From Streptomyces ochraceiscleroticus (GTDB lineage Bacteria; Actinomycetota; Actinomycetes; Streptomycetales; Streptomycetaceae), in the NCBI RefSeq assembly GCF_000720485.1, contig NZ_JOAX01000012.1, positions 133,304-197,303 of the forward strand: a stretch of 64,000 nt of DNA, given 5' to 3'. Position numbers and translations under genes: made by a program. Position 1 is the stretch's first letter; every line of letters starts with the position of its first letter. The notes beneath the pieces are model-generated. The model was not told the DNA's origin. It did not search any database and worked only from the letters and a program-made list of their open reading frames with translations. Shown piece after piece: positions 1 to 8,391 of this stretch.

Positions 1-1093
1 GCCGGTTGGCGTGCTCGTGGTCCTGGGCGCGCAACGCATCGATCAGCCCCCGCGTACCGTCCAGCTCGCGGCCCAGTCGCTCCAGCTCCGTACGGTCCCG
101 CAGGGTGACCACGGCGCCGCCGTCGTCGGTCGGCATCCGGTTGGCCACCAGGACCCGCTGTCCGCTGACGGTGAGCAGGTCGGCGCCGGAGGCCCGGCCC
201 GCCAGCACGTCCGTCGTCCGGCCCGGCGGCAGCACGGTGTCCAGGGGGCGGCCGGTGTCCTCCGTACGCAGGTCGAGCAGCCGCTGCGCCTCGTCGTTCA
301 TCAGCCGGATGCGCCCGTGCCGGTCCAGCGCGACGAACCCCTCGCGGATCCCGTGCAGCATGGCCTCGCGCTCGGCGAGCAGCGCGGAGATGTCGGAGAA
401 GGCCAGGTCGTGGGTGCGGCGCTGGAGCCGGCGCGCGACGAGGTACGCGGCCAGCGCGCCCACGGCGAGCGCGCCGCCCGCGTACGCCAGCAGGTCGGGC
501 ACGGTCGACAGCAGCCGTTGCTGCACGCTCTCGTACGCGATGCCGACCGAGACGGCACCGACGATGCTGCCGTGGTCGTTCCGCAGCGGGACCTTGCCCC
601 GTGCCGAGCGGCCGAGGGTGCCCTCGTCGATCTGCATGACCTCCCGGCCGGAGAGGGCGGCGCTGGGGTCGGTGGAGACGTGCCGGCCGATCTCGTCCGG
701 GTCGGTGTGCGACCAGCGCACGCCGTGCTCGTCCATGATCACGATGTACTCGGCGCCGGTGGCCCGGCGGATCCGCTCGGCGGCCGCCTGGACCGGGCCG
801 CCGGGGGAGGGGCGGGACGCCTCCAGCGCGTCGTCCAGGCGCGGCTGGGCGGCGGTGGTCTGCGCGATGGCCAGGGCGCGGCGCATGGCCTGGTCATCGA
901 GCTGTGCGCTGAGCGGCGCGAGGAAGAGGCCGGTCGCCAGCGCGGTCACACCGGCGGCGATGGCGAGCTGCACGAGCAGGACCTGCGCGAACACGCGGCG
1001 CGGCCAGCGCAGCCGCAGCCGGGGCCGGCCGCCGCCGCGCGGCTCACCGGCCGTGCCGGGCCCGCTCGCCCTCTCCTCGCCGTTGTCGCCCAT
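1..1093 (-). CDS. CitA/DcuS-type sensor histidine kinase, N-terminal part, cut by window edge
   Basis: Membrane sensor kinase read leftwards; only the first 364 codons are present. A positively charged N-terminus is followed by a transmembrane segment (about residues 35-55), an extracytoplasmic sensor region of about 125 residues with a motif of the CitA PAS-like type (GxEYIVIMDEHGVRWSHTDP, about 110-130), a second membrane segment (about 195-215) and a cytoplasmic PAS domain. The last visible residues (RAQDHEHANR) are the H-box typical of the CitA/DcuS family, so the catalytic domain lies beyond position 1. Family members sense citrate or C4-dicarboxylates and pair with a CitB-type regulator; the ligand here cannot be read. 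The ATG at 1093 is chosen because translation from it gives a normal family N-terminus; no clear Shine-Dalgarno sequence is visible. Confidence 0.85.
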   Translation of the reverse strand, partial: MGDNGEERASGPGTAGEPRGGGRPRLRLRWPRRVFAQVLLVQLAIAAGVTALATGLFLAPLSAQLDDQAMRRALAIAQTTAAQPRLDDALEASRPSPGGPVQAAAERIRRATGAEYIVIMDEHGVRWSHTDPDEIGRHVSTDPSAALSGREVMQIDEGTLGRSARGKVPLRNDHGSIVGAVSVGIAYESVQQRLLSTVPDLLAYAGGALAVGALAAYLVARRLQRRTHDLAFSDISALLAEREAMLHGIREGFVALDRHGRIRLMNDEAQRLLDLRTEDTGRPLDTVLPPGRTTDVLAGRASGADLLTVSGQRVLVANRMPTDDGGAVVTLRDRTELERLGRELDGTRGLIDALRAQDHEHANR

Positions 1094-1222
1094 ACGAACG
1101 AACAGTAAGCGGGGTGGCGGTGGCTCGGGTAATCGCCGGGCCCGCGCGCTCGCCGACGGCCCCGCCGAAAGTTATCCACAGGCGGCCGCGGCCGGGCGGA
1201 ATCGTTCTAATCTTCAGTCGTG

Positions 1223-1237
1223 GTCACAGAACGTGAC
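1223..1237. promoter_or_regulatory. Short inverted repeat upstream of the sensor kinase
   Basis: GTCAC-AGAAC-GTGAC, perfect 5-base arms with a 5-base spacer, about 130 bases upstream of the kinase start and just beyond the stop of the next gene. It could be a regulator site for the kinase operon. Evidence is the symmetry and position only. Confidence 0.2.
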
Positions 1238-1239
1238 GA

Positions 1240-2178
1240 TCATGTGGCGGCGATGACGGGGGTGAGCGCAGTGATGTCTGTGACGGACATGAGCGCCGGA
1301 GGGATGGCGGAGGCTCCGCAGCTGGCCGGGGCGGCGGTGTCGCCGGCGCGCTGCTCGACGGTGACGCGCCAGGCGCGGCCGTCGGCGTGGGCGAGCGTGA
1401 GGGTCCAGGAGGGAGGCGTGCCCTCGCCGGAGGAGTGGCCCTCGGTCCCGGTGACGTCGAGGGCGTCGGCGCGGTCCTCGCCGATCAGATCGCGGACCGC
1501 GAGGTCGGCGGCCTGCGCCGGGCGGTCCCAGGTGGAGCGGCCGCGGCAGTGGTCGGTGACCACCCGGCCCTCGCGCGCCGCGACGACGGCGTCCTGGACG
1601 AGCGGCGCCTCCGCCCGGCCGTATGCGTATCCGTACGGCAGCACGAAGAGCGTGGGGGAGAAGCGATGACCACCGATGTGCGTGACCTCCCACGCCTCCA
1701 TGCCGTCCGCCGCAAGCTCCGCGGCGAGCGGCCGGCCCAGCACGGCACAGCAGCGGTCGCGCTTGCCGTTGGTGCACACCAGGACCGGCGGCCGGCCCGT
1801 GTACGGCTCCCAGAGACCGCCGTGTGCGCCCGCGCCCAGCGCCGCGAAGTCCAGGTGGAGGAGCGTGCCGGGGTCGGCGATCCGTGCCGTGCGGATCCAG
1901 GAGCGGCCGGGGGCGGTGTGCGCGAGGAAGACCCGGCGCGGCGTGTTCGCCCCGCGGTCGGCGTGCCGGCCGGGACGGCGGATCAGGGCGACGCGTACGC
2001 CGGTGTCCGCGGCGGCTGCCTCCAGGGCACGGCCGACGGCCGGGTCGAGATGGCTGTCGGTGAGTGCTTGGGCACCCCAGGGGCCGCTCTGCTCGACGAG
2101 CAGCCAGGTCCGGGCGGTGGCCGCCGTGCCGGCCAGGGGTTCGGCCGCTGTGCGGGAAGCGGTTGCGCAGGTACTCAC
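1240..2178 (-). CDS. Sucrase/ferredoxin-like (Apd1/Aim32-type) thioredoxin-fold [2Fe-2S] protein
   Basis: 312-residue member of the sucrase/ferredoxin-like family. It shows the cluster-ligand pattern known from yeast Apd1: two cysteines in LVCTNGKRDRCCAVLGRP and two histidines in THIGGHRFSP, so a [2Fe-2S] cluster with two Cys and two His ligands is expected. The N-terminal WLLVEQSGPWG is typical of the family. The GTG at 2178 is chosen: an upstream ATG at 2180 runs straight into a stop, and a -10-like TAGGCT sits 7 bases before the GTG, suggesting a leaderless message. An iron box covers exactly this -10 region. Its redox partner and substrate are unknown; the promoter argues for a role in iron starvation, but ferric-siderophore reduction is only a guess. 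Confidence 0.85.
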   Translation of the reverse strand: MSTCATASRTAAEPLAGTAATARTWLLVEQSGPWGAQALTDSHLDPAVGRALEAAAADTGVRVALIRRPGRHADRGANTPRRVFLAHTAPGRSWIRTARIADPGTLLHLDFAALGAGAHGGLWEPYTGRPPVLVCTNGKRDRCCAVLGRPLAAELAADGMEAWEVTHIGGHRFSPTLFVLPYGYAYGRAEAPLVQDAVVAAREGRVVTDHCRGRSTWDRPAQAADLAVRDLIGEDRADALDVTGTEGHSSGEGTPPSWTLTLAHADGRAWRVTVEQRAGDTAAPASCGASAIPPALMSVTDITALTPVIAAT

Positions 2179-2197
2179 ATAGGTGAGCCTAACCTGA
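2179..2197 (-). promoter_or_regulatory. Iron box (DmdR1/IdeR operator) on a leaderless promoter
   Basis: Plus-strand ATAGGTGAGCCTAACCTGA fits the DtxR/IdeR/DmdR1 consensus TTAGGTTAGSCTAACCTAA at 16 of 19 positions. On the minus strand it contains the likely -10 element TAGGCT (2191-2186) and ends one base before the GTG start, so a bound iron-loaded repressor would block transcription start directly. Confidence 0.8.
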
Positions 2198-2533
2198 GGA
2201 CCGCGGCGCCGACGGGTGGCGGGGCGGCAATGGCCTGTCCTCGCCGGAGTGCTTCGCATTTCCTCCGCCGTCGGTCCCCTGCCGGGCAGCCTGCCGGTGG
2301 AGCCGATGCCTGCCGCGCATCCGGCGAGGATCGGCGTGGCGCGGGAGCCGGACGGGGCGCCAATATCCTGGAACAGGCGACGGGCCTGAAGATCGTCCAG
2401 GTCTTCCGGACAGCAGTCCGCTCCGTAGCGACCGCTGCCTGCCGGGTCCGTGCCCGCCACGCTCGATCGATGTACGCCGCGGCCGAGGCTGGCAGGCGTA
2501 CGCGGACCGACCGGACACGCTGGAGGCGCCCCC
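2198..2533. other. Divergent intergenic region, no gene seen
   Basis: About 335 bases between the iron-box gene and the CobW gene. Open frames run through it on both strands but none has family resemblance or a start with a ribosome site. The region is rich in short GC repeats. I saw no Zur box although a CobW protein follows. Confidence 0.5.
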
Positions 2534-3925
2534 TTGACCAGTACGCAGCACGCGGCCACTCCTGGCCCGGCCACTCCGGCCGCGGCCACCCGTGCCCGGA
2601 ATGCCCGGGAGCAGGCGGCCGTCCGGGAGGCGGCGGGCCCGGCCCCGACCTCGATCCCGCCCCCGATCCCGGGCCCGGCTCCGGACTCGGTCCCGACCGC
2701 CGGGGACTCCGTGCCGCGGCAGATCCCGGTCGTCGTGCTCGCCGGGTTCCTCGGGTCCGGCAAGACCACCCTGCTCAATCACCTGCTGAGCCGGAGCGGT
2801 GGCACCCGGATCGGAGCGGTCGTCAACGACTTCGGGGCGATCGAGATCGACGCGATGCTGGTCGCGGGCCAGGTCGACTCGATGGTGTCGCTGGGGAACG
2901 GCTGCCTGTGCTGCGCGGTCGACACGAGCGAGCTGGACACGTATCTGGAGCGGCTGGCGCGCCCCTCCTCCCACATCGACGTCATCGTCATCGAAGCCAG
3001 CGGCCTGGCCGAGCCGCAAGAGCTCATCCGGATGATCCTGGCGAGCGAGAGCGACCGGATCGTGTACGGCGGGCTGGTCGAGGTGGTCGACGCGGCGGAG
3101 TTCGAGGGCACGCGCGCCCGCCACCCGGAGCTGGACCGGCACCTGGGCATCGCGGACCTGGTGGTCCTCAACAAGGCCGACCGGATCGGCGACGCGCAGC
3201 GGGCGGAGCTGCTGGGCACCCTCGGTGAGCTGGCGCCCGGTACGCCCGTCGTGCCCGCGACGTACGGGCGCATCGATCCGGAGCTGCTCTTCGAGCGCCG
3301 GCCCCGGGAAGGCGTGGCCGAGGGACAGCTCTCCTTCGAGGACCTGCTCAGGGAGGAGGCCGAGCACGAGGAACACGAGCACGCCGCGCACGAGGAGTGT
3401 GCGGCGCATGAGGGGAGTGCCGACGGCGAGAGCTGTGAGGGACACGGACACCGATACGGGCACCGGCGTCATCTGCACGCCGGATACGACACCGTGGAGT
3501 TCACCTCGGCCGAGCCGATGCACCCACGGCGGTTGATGGAGTTCCTGGACGCGCGGCCTGCCGGGCTGTACCGCATCAAGGGGTTCGTGCACTTCGGTGT
3601 GGAGGGGAGCGGACAGAAGTTCACCGTGCACGCGGTGGGTGGTTTTCTGCGGTTCTACCCCGGAGCGTGGGCCGAGGGGGAGGAGCGGCTGACGCAGCTC
3701 GTGCTCATCGGGTCCGGTATCGACGCGCCGGCGCTGCGGAAGGAGCTGGACGCCTGCCGCGACACCGCGCCCGAGGAGACCGACCCGCACACGATGTGGG
3801 GAGTGCTGAGGTACGTACCGTCCATCGCGTCCGACGAGGAACCGGATGCGACGGAGGAGGACGAGGCATTCGCGGCGGACGTCAGGGAGGAATTCACAGC
3901 AGAGGCGCCCGCGGAGGAGGCGTAG
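2534..3925 (+). CDS. CobW/COG0523 family GTPase, putative zinc metallochaperone
   Basis: 463-residue G3E GTPase. A Pro/Ala-rich N-terminal extension (about residues 1-60) precedes the GTPase domain: Walker A GFLGSGKTT, metal-binding GNGCLCCAV (CxCC motif), EASGLAEP and the specificity motif NKAD. A histidine/glutamate-rich linker (about residues 275-315, with runs such as EHEEHEHAAHEE and GHGHRYGHRRHLH) leads into the CobW C-terminal domain. Such His-rich COG0523 proteins deliver zinc or another metal to client enzymes. The TTG start at 2534 follows GGAGG (2522-2526) with a 7-base gap and shortens the longer open frame to one with normal spacing. Client and metal cannot be read from sequence. 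Confidence 0.85.
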   Translation: MTSTQHAATPGPATPAAATRARNAREQAAVREAAGPAPTSIPPPIPGPAPDSVPTAGDSVPRQIPVVVLAGFLGSGKTTLLNHLLSRSGGTRIGAVVNDFGAIEIDAMLVAGQVDSMVSLGNGCLCCAVDTSELDTYLERLARPSSHIDVIVIEASGLAEPQELIRMILASESDRIVYGGLVEVVDAAEFEGTRARHPELDRHLGIADLVVLNKADRIGDAQRAELLGTLGELAPGTPVVPATYGRIDPELLFERRPREGVAEGQLSFEDLLREEAEHEEHEHAAHEECAAHEGSADGESCEGHGHRYGHRRHLHAGYDTVEFTSAEPMHPRRLMEFLDARPAGLYRIKGFVHFGVEGSGQKFTVHAVGGFLRFYPGAWAEGEERLTQLVLIGSGIDAPALRKELDACRDTAPEETDPHTMWGVLRYVPSIASDEEPDATEEDEAFAADVREEFTAEAPAEEA

Positions 3926-4038
3926 AGGTACACGCGGCGGAGGCATAAGCGACAGCCCGAGCCACGAACACCAAGCCCCCGGACCCCGGCGCCGCACGCC
4001 ACCGAAGTGCGTACGGCGCCGAGAACCGGGCCAGGACG

Positions 4039-4067
4039 GAGGCGCCCCCCCTGCCGGACGGCGCCTC
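4039..4067. terminator. Hairpin between convergent genes
   Basis: GAGGCGCC (4039-4046) pairs with GGCGCCTC (4060-4067), loop 13. It lies between the convergent CobW and topoisomerase genes and can serve both; there is no U-tract, as is common in Streptomyces. Confidence 0.55.
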
Positions 4068-4083
4068 ACTCGGGAAAACGTCC

Positions 4084-6552
4084 CTAAACCGGCCCCGCCA
4101 CCGTGGCCACCCGCTTCGTGAGCGGAATGCCCGAGCCGTCGCGGCGCGGGTCCGGGTCCGGGAGCGGTACCGGGCTGCCCTTGGCGTCCGCGGCGCGGGC
4201 CGGGGCGGCGCCGGCCCAGGCCAGGGTGAGATGGTCCTCGCCCTTCAGGAAGCGCTGGCAGCGGACGCCGCCGGTCGCCCGGCCCTTGCGCGGGTACTGA
4301 TCGAAGGGAGTGAGCTTGGCGGTGCTGATGGAGTCGTCCAGCGTGCCGTGCGAGCCGGAGACGGTGAAGACCACCGCGTCGGCGGCCGGGTCGACGGCGG
4401 TGAAGGAGATGACCTTCGCGCCGGCGGCGAGCTTGATGCCGGCCATGCCGCCGGCGGCGCGGCCCTGCGGACGTACCTGCGCGGCCGGGTAGCGGAGCAG
4501 TTGGGCCTCGTCGCTGATGAAGACCAGGTCCTCCTCGCCGGTACGCAGCTCGACGGCGCCGACGACGCGGTCACCGTCCCTGAGGGAGATGACCTCCAAC
4601 TCCTCCTTGTTGGCCGGGTAGTCCGGCACCACTCTCTTGACCACGCCCTGTTCCGTGCCGAGGGCGAGGCCGGGTGAGGATTCGTCGAGGGTGGTCAGGC
4701 AGACCAGCTCCTCGCCGTCGTCGAGGGTGAGGAACTCGGAAATCTTCGCGCCGCCGGACAGGCTGGGGGTGGCGGCCGTCTCCGGCAATTGCGGCAGGTC
4801 GATGACCGATAGCCGCAGCAGCCGCCCGGCGGAGGTGACCGCGCCGACCTCGGCGCGTGCCGTGGCCGGGACGGCGGAGACGATGACGTCGTGCTTGGCG
4901 CGCTTGGCGTCGGTGTCGAAGGAGCCCTCGCCGCCCGCCGTACGCGCCAGCAGCCCCGTGGAGGACAGCAGGACGCGGCAGGGGTCGTCGGCGACCTCCA
5001 GCGGCACCGCGGCGGCCGCGGCCGCGCCGGAGGACTCCAGCAGGACCGTGCGGCGCTCGCTGCCGTACTTCTTGGCGACCGAGGCCAGTTCGGAGGAGAC
5101 CAGCTTGCGCAGCTCGGCGTCGGAATCGAGGATCTTGGTCAGCTTCTCGATGTCGGCGCGGAGGGTGTCGCGCTCGGACTCCAGCTCGATGCGGTCGAAC
5201 TTGGTGAGGCGGCGCAGCGGGGTGTCGAGGATGTACTGCGTCTGGATGTCGCTCAGCCCGAAGCGCTCGATCAGCCGCTGCTTGGCCTCCGCGCTGTTCT
5301 CGCTGGAGCGGATGAGGCGGATGACCTCGTCGATGTCGACCAGCGCGGTGAGCAGGCCCTCGACGAGGTGGAGGCGGTCGCGCTTCTTGCCGCGGCGGAA
5401 CTCGCTCCGCCGCCGTACGACCGTGAAGCGGTGGTCGACATAGACCTCCAGGAGCTCCTTCAGGCCCAGCGTCAGCGGCTGGCCGTCGACCAGCGCGACG
5501 TTGTTGATGCCGAAGGACTCCTCCATGGGAGTGAGCTTGTACAGCGTCTCCAGGACGGCTTCGGGGTTGAAGCCGTTCTTGATCTCGATGACCAGGCGGA
5601 GGCCGTGCTCGCGGTCGGTGAGGTCCTTGACGTCCGCGATGCCCTGCAGCTTCTTCGAGCCGACCAGGTCCTTGATCTTGGAGATGACCTTCTCGGGGCC
5701 GACCGTGAAGGGCAGTTCGGTGACGACCAGGCCCTTGCGGCGCGCCGTGACGTTCTCGACCGAGACGGTGGCGCGGATCTTGAAGCTGCCGCGGCCCTTC
5801 TCGTACGCGTCCCGGACACCGCCGAGGCCGACGATGCGGCCGCCCGTGGGCAGGTCGGGGCCCGGGACGTACCGCATCAGCGTTTCGAGATCGGCGTTCG
5901 GGTGCTTGATGAGGTGCCGGGCGGCGGCGATGACCTCGCCGAGGTTGTGCGGCGGCATGTTCGTCGCCATGCCCACCGCGATGCCGGAGGCGCCGTTGAC
6001 AAGGAGGTTCGGATACGCCGCCGGGAGGGCGACGGGCTCCTGCTCCTGGCCGTCGTAGTTCGGTTGGAAGTCGACGGTGTCCTCGTCGATGGACTCCGTC
6101 ATCAGGGATGTCGCGGAGTCCATCCGGCACTCGGTGTACCGCATGGCCGCCGGCGGGTCGTCGTTCCCCAGCGAACCGAAGTTGCCGTGGCCGTCGACCA
6201 GCGGCAGCCGCATGGAGAAGGGCTGCGCCATGCGCACCAGCGCGTCGTAGATCGACGCGTCGCCGTGCGGGTGGAGCTTACCCATGACCTCGCCGACGAC
6301 GCGGGCGCACTTCACGTATCCGCGATCGGGGCGCAGGCCCATCTCGTTCATTTGGTACAGGATGCGGCGGTGTACGGGCTTGAGGCCGTCGCGTGCGTCG
6401 GGCAGGGCGCGCGAGTAGATGACCGAATACGCGTACTCCAGGAAGGAACCCTGCATCTCATCGACGACGTCGATGTCGAGGATCCGCTCCTCGAAGTCCT
6501 GGGGCTCCGGTGTGCCCCCTGACGGCGGGGTCTTCGTGCTGCGGCGGGCCAT
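4084..6552 (-). CDS. parC: DNA topoisomerase IV subunit A
   Basis: 822-residue type IIA topoisomerase A subunit, which breaks and rejoins DNA and works with ParE in chromosome decatenation. Conserved blocks are [18 protein letters not shown] (about 48-65), the active-site region [11 protein letters not shown] with catalytic Tyr139, then a coiled-coil tower and a C-terminal beta-pinwheel. It lacks the exact GyrA box QRRGGKG; the nearest stretch ([12 protein letters not shown]) is degenerate, which favours ParC over GyrA. It stands alone, with no parE beside it. The ATG at 6552 opens directly into the conserved N-terminus. A damage-type promoter candidate lies about 170 bases upstream. Confidence 0.93.
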   Translation of the reverse strand: MARRSTKTPPSGGTPEPQDFEERILDIDVVDEMQGSFLEYAYSVIYSRALPDARDGLKPVHRRILYQMNEMGLRPDRGYVKCARVVGEVMGKLHPHGDASIYDALVRMAQPFSMRLPLVDGHGNFGSLGNDDPPAAMRYTECRMDSATSLMTESIDEDTVDFQPNYDGQEQEPVALPAAYPNLLVNGASGIAVGMATNMPPHNLGEVIAAARHLIKHPNADLETLMRYVPGPDLPTGGRIVGLGGVRDAYEKGRGSFKIRATVSVENVTARRKGLVVTELPFTVGPEKVISKIKDLVGSKKLQGIADVKDLTDREHGLRLVIEIKNGFNPEAVLETLYKLTPMEESFGINNVALVDGQPLTLGLKELLEVYVDHRFTVVRRRSEFRRGKKRDRLHLVEGLLTALVDIDEVIRLIRSSENSAEAKQRLIERFGLSDIQTQYILDTPLRRLTKFDRIELESERDTLRADIEKLTKILDSDAELRKLVSSELASVAKKYGSERRTVLLESSGAAAAAAVPLEVADDPCRVLLSSTGLLARTAGGEGSFDTDAKRAKHDVIVSAVPATARAEVGAVTSAGRLLRLSVIDLPQLPETAATPSLSGGAKISEFLTLDDGEELVCLTTLDESSPGLALGTEQGVVKRVVPDYPANKEELEVISLRDGDRVVGAVELRTGEEDLVFISDEAQLLRYPAAQVRPQGRAAGGMAGIKLAAGAKVISFTAVDPAADAVVFTVSGSHGTLDDSISTAKLTPFDQYPRKGRATGGVRCQRFLKGEDHLTLAWAGAAPARAADAKGSPVPLPDPDPRRDGSGIPLTKRVATVAGPV

Positions 6553-6996
6553 CGCGGCTGCGGCTCCTTCGCTCGAACTCTGCTTCGCTTACGGCTACGG
6601 CGTCTGCTGGACCGGCAGGTCGGCGCGGTGCTCGCGTCCCCTGCCGGGGCAGGCCCGACGGCTGAGTCTGCCGGGATCTGCCGTGCTCCGTCGCGCTCAA
6701 CGGCCGAACCTGTCGCGGACCATTGTGGACCGCCGCACTGACATCGCCGACCGCGACCCGTCCGTAACGCCCCTGCGCACCGGCCGCGGCCCGCCTCCGG
6801 AGCCCCGCGAACGACGGCCGCCAAGTGTCCGGAAACCGCGCGACAGGCGGCGAACACCAGAGCGGAACGCAGGTGCGGAGCACCCCGATCCGGGGAATCT
6901 CCTTCCGGCGGGGGTGCCGGGCGGGAACTTCGCCAGATGTCGGCGCGCTTGCATACAGTGACAGAACTTCCTCGCAAGCGGATCGAAGGGACGTAC
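6553..6996. other. Divergent promoter region of parC and the M16 peptidase pair
   Basis: 444 bases without a supportable gene. The parC side carries the promoter candidate listed at 6722-6743. The M16 side has a weak -10 (CATACAGT around 6952) before the ribosome site AAGGGA at 6986. Confidence 0.5.
6722..6743 (-). promoter_or_regulatory. PafBC-type (RecA-independent damage) promoter candidate for parC
   Basis: On the minus strand TGTCAGTG (6743-6736), eight bases, then CACAAT (6727-6722). The mycobacterial consensus is TTGTCRGTG-N8-TANNNT. The upstream box is perfect over eight bases and the spacing exact; the -10 differs only in its first base. The predicted transcript would carry a leader of about 160 bases before parC. 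Confidence 0.5.
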
Positions 6997-8391
6997 ATGC
7001 CCATGGGTCACACGGCCACAGAACAAGCCGGCTCCGGCGGCCTGACAGCGACCGAGCACCGGCTGGCCAATGGCCTGCGCGTGGTGCTCTCGGAGGACCA
7101 CCTGACCCCCGTCGCGGCGGTCTGCCTGTGGTACGACGTCGGCTCCCGCCACGAGGTGAAGGGCCGCACGGGCCTCGCGCACCTCTTCGAGCACCTGATG
7201 TTCCAAGGGTCGGCGCAGGTCAAGGGCAACGGTCACTTCGAGCTGGTGCAGGGCGCCGGCGGCTCGCTCAACGGCACCACGAGCTTCGAGCGCACGAACT
7301 ACTTCGAGACCATGCCGGCGCACCAGCTGGAGCTCGCCCTGTGGCTGGAGGCGGACCGGATGGGTTCGCTGCTGGCCGCACTGGACGAGGAGTCGCTGGA
7401 GAACCAGCGCGACGTGGTGAAGAACGAGCGCCGCCAGCGGTACGACAACGTGCCGTACGGCACCGCGTTCGAGAAGCTGACGGCGATGGCCTACCCCGAG
7501 GGCCACCCGTACCACCACACGCCCATCGGGTCCATGGCCGACCTGGACGCCGCCTCCCTGGAGGACGCGCGGAACTTCTTCCGCACGTACTACGCGCCCA
7601 ACAACGCCGTGCTGTCCATCGTGGGCGACATCGACCCCGAGCAGACGCTCGCCTGGGTGGAGAAGTACTTCGGGTCCATCCCCGGCCACGACGGCAAGCA
7701 GCCGCCGCGGGACGGCTCGCTGCCCGAGATCATGGGCAAGGAGCTGCGCGAGGTCGTGCACGAAGAGGTTCCCTCGCGCGCCCTCATGGCGGCGTACCGG
7801 CTGCCGCACGACGGCACCCGTGAGGCTGATGCCGCGGACGTCGCGTTGACGATCCTGGGTGGTGGCGAGTCCTCCCGGCTCTACAACCGCCTGGTGCGCC
7901 GCGACCGCAGCGCCGTCGCGGCGGGCTTCGGCCTGCTGCGCCTGGCGGGCGCGCCCTCGCTGGGCTGGCTGGACGCCAAGACGTCGGCCGGCGTGGAGGT
8001 GTCCGCCATCGAGCGGGCCGTGGACGAGGAGCTGAAGCGCTTCGCCGAGGAGGGCCCGACCGCCGAGGAGATGGAGCGCGCGCAGGCCCAGTTGGAGCGC
8101 GAGTGGCTGGACCGCCTGGAGACGGTCGCCGGGCGCGCGGACGAACTGGCCCGGTACGCGGTGCTGTTCGGCGACCCGCAGCTCGCGCTGAACGCCGTAC
8201 AGCGCCTTCTGGACATCACCCCGGAGGAGGTCAAGGCGGTTGCCGCGGCCCGGCTGCGCCCCGACAACCGCGCGGTGCTGGTCTACGAGCCGTCCCGGCC
8301 CGCCGAGGCCGCGGCCGCCGGAGAGCCGGAGCCCGCCGCGGCCGCCGTCCAGAACGAGACCGAGACCAAGACCGAGGAGGCGGCCCAGTGA
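6997..8391 (+). CDS. M16 family zinc metallopeptidase, catalytic partner
   Basis: 464-residue pitrilysin-type protease. The inverted zinc motif HxxEH is intact as HLFEH (His62, Glu65, His66), with the third ligand Glu144 in KNERRQRYD. The C-terminal half is the inactive repeat usual for the family. The ATG at 6997 follows AAGGGA with a 5-base gap; an ATG two codons later is also possible. The next gene overlaps by four bases (GTGA) and encodes a partner lacking the zinc motif, so the two probably form a heterodimer like mitochondrial processing peptidase or other bacterial two-subunit M16 enzymes. The likely role is degradation or processing of peptides in the cytosol. Confidence 0.9.
   Translation: MPMGHTATEQAGSGGLTATEHRLANGLRVVLSEDHLTPVAAVCLWYDVGSRHEVKGRTGLAHLFEHLMFQGSAQVKGNGHFELVQGAGGSLNGTTSFERTNYFETMPAHQLELALWLEADRMGSLLAALDEESLENQRDVVKNERRQRYDNVPYGTAFEKLTAMAYPEGHPYHHTPIGSMADLDAASLEDARNFFRTYYAPNNAVLSIVGDIDPEQTLAWVEKYFGSIPGHDGKQPPRDGSLPEIMGKELREVVHEEVPSRALMAAYRLPHDGTREADAADVALTILGGGESSRLYNRLVRRDRSAVAAGFGLLRLAGAPSLGWLDAKTSAGVEVSAIERAVDEELKRFAEEGPTAEEMERAQAQLEREWLDRLETVAGRADELARYAVLFGDPQLALNAVQRLLDITPEEVKAVAAARLRPDNRAVLVYEPSRPAEAAAAGEPEPAAAAVQNETETKTEEAAQ

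Noticed and set aside
2200..2400. Minus-strand sequence vaguely like a cobalamin riboswitch near the CobW gene (GCGAAGCACTCCGG... GGCCATTG)
   Set aside because: The B12 box and GGGAA core are not intact, the orientation would serve the iron-box gene, and CobW of this type is not necessarily linked to B12.
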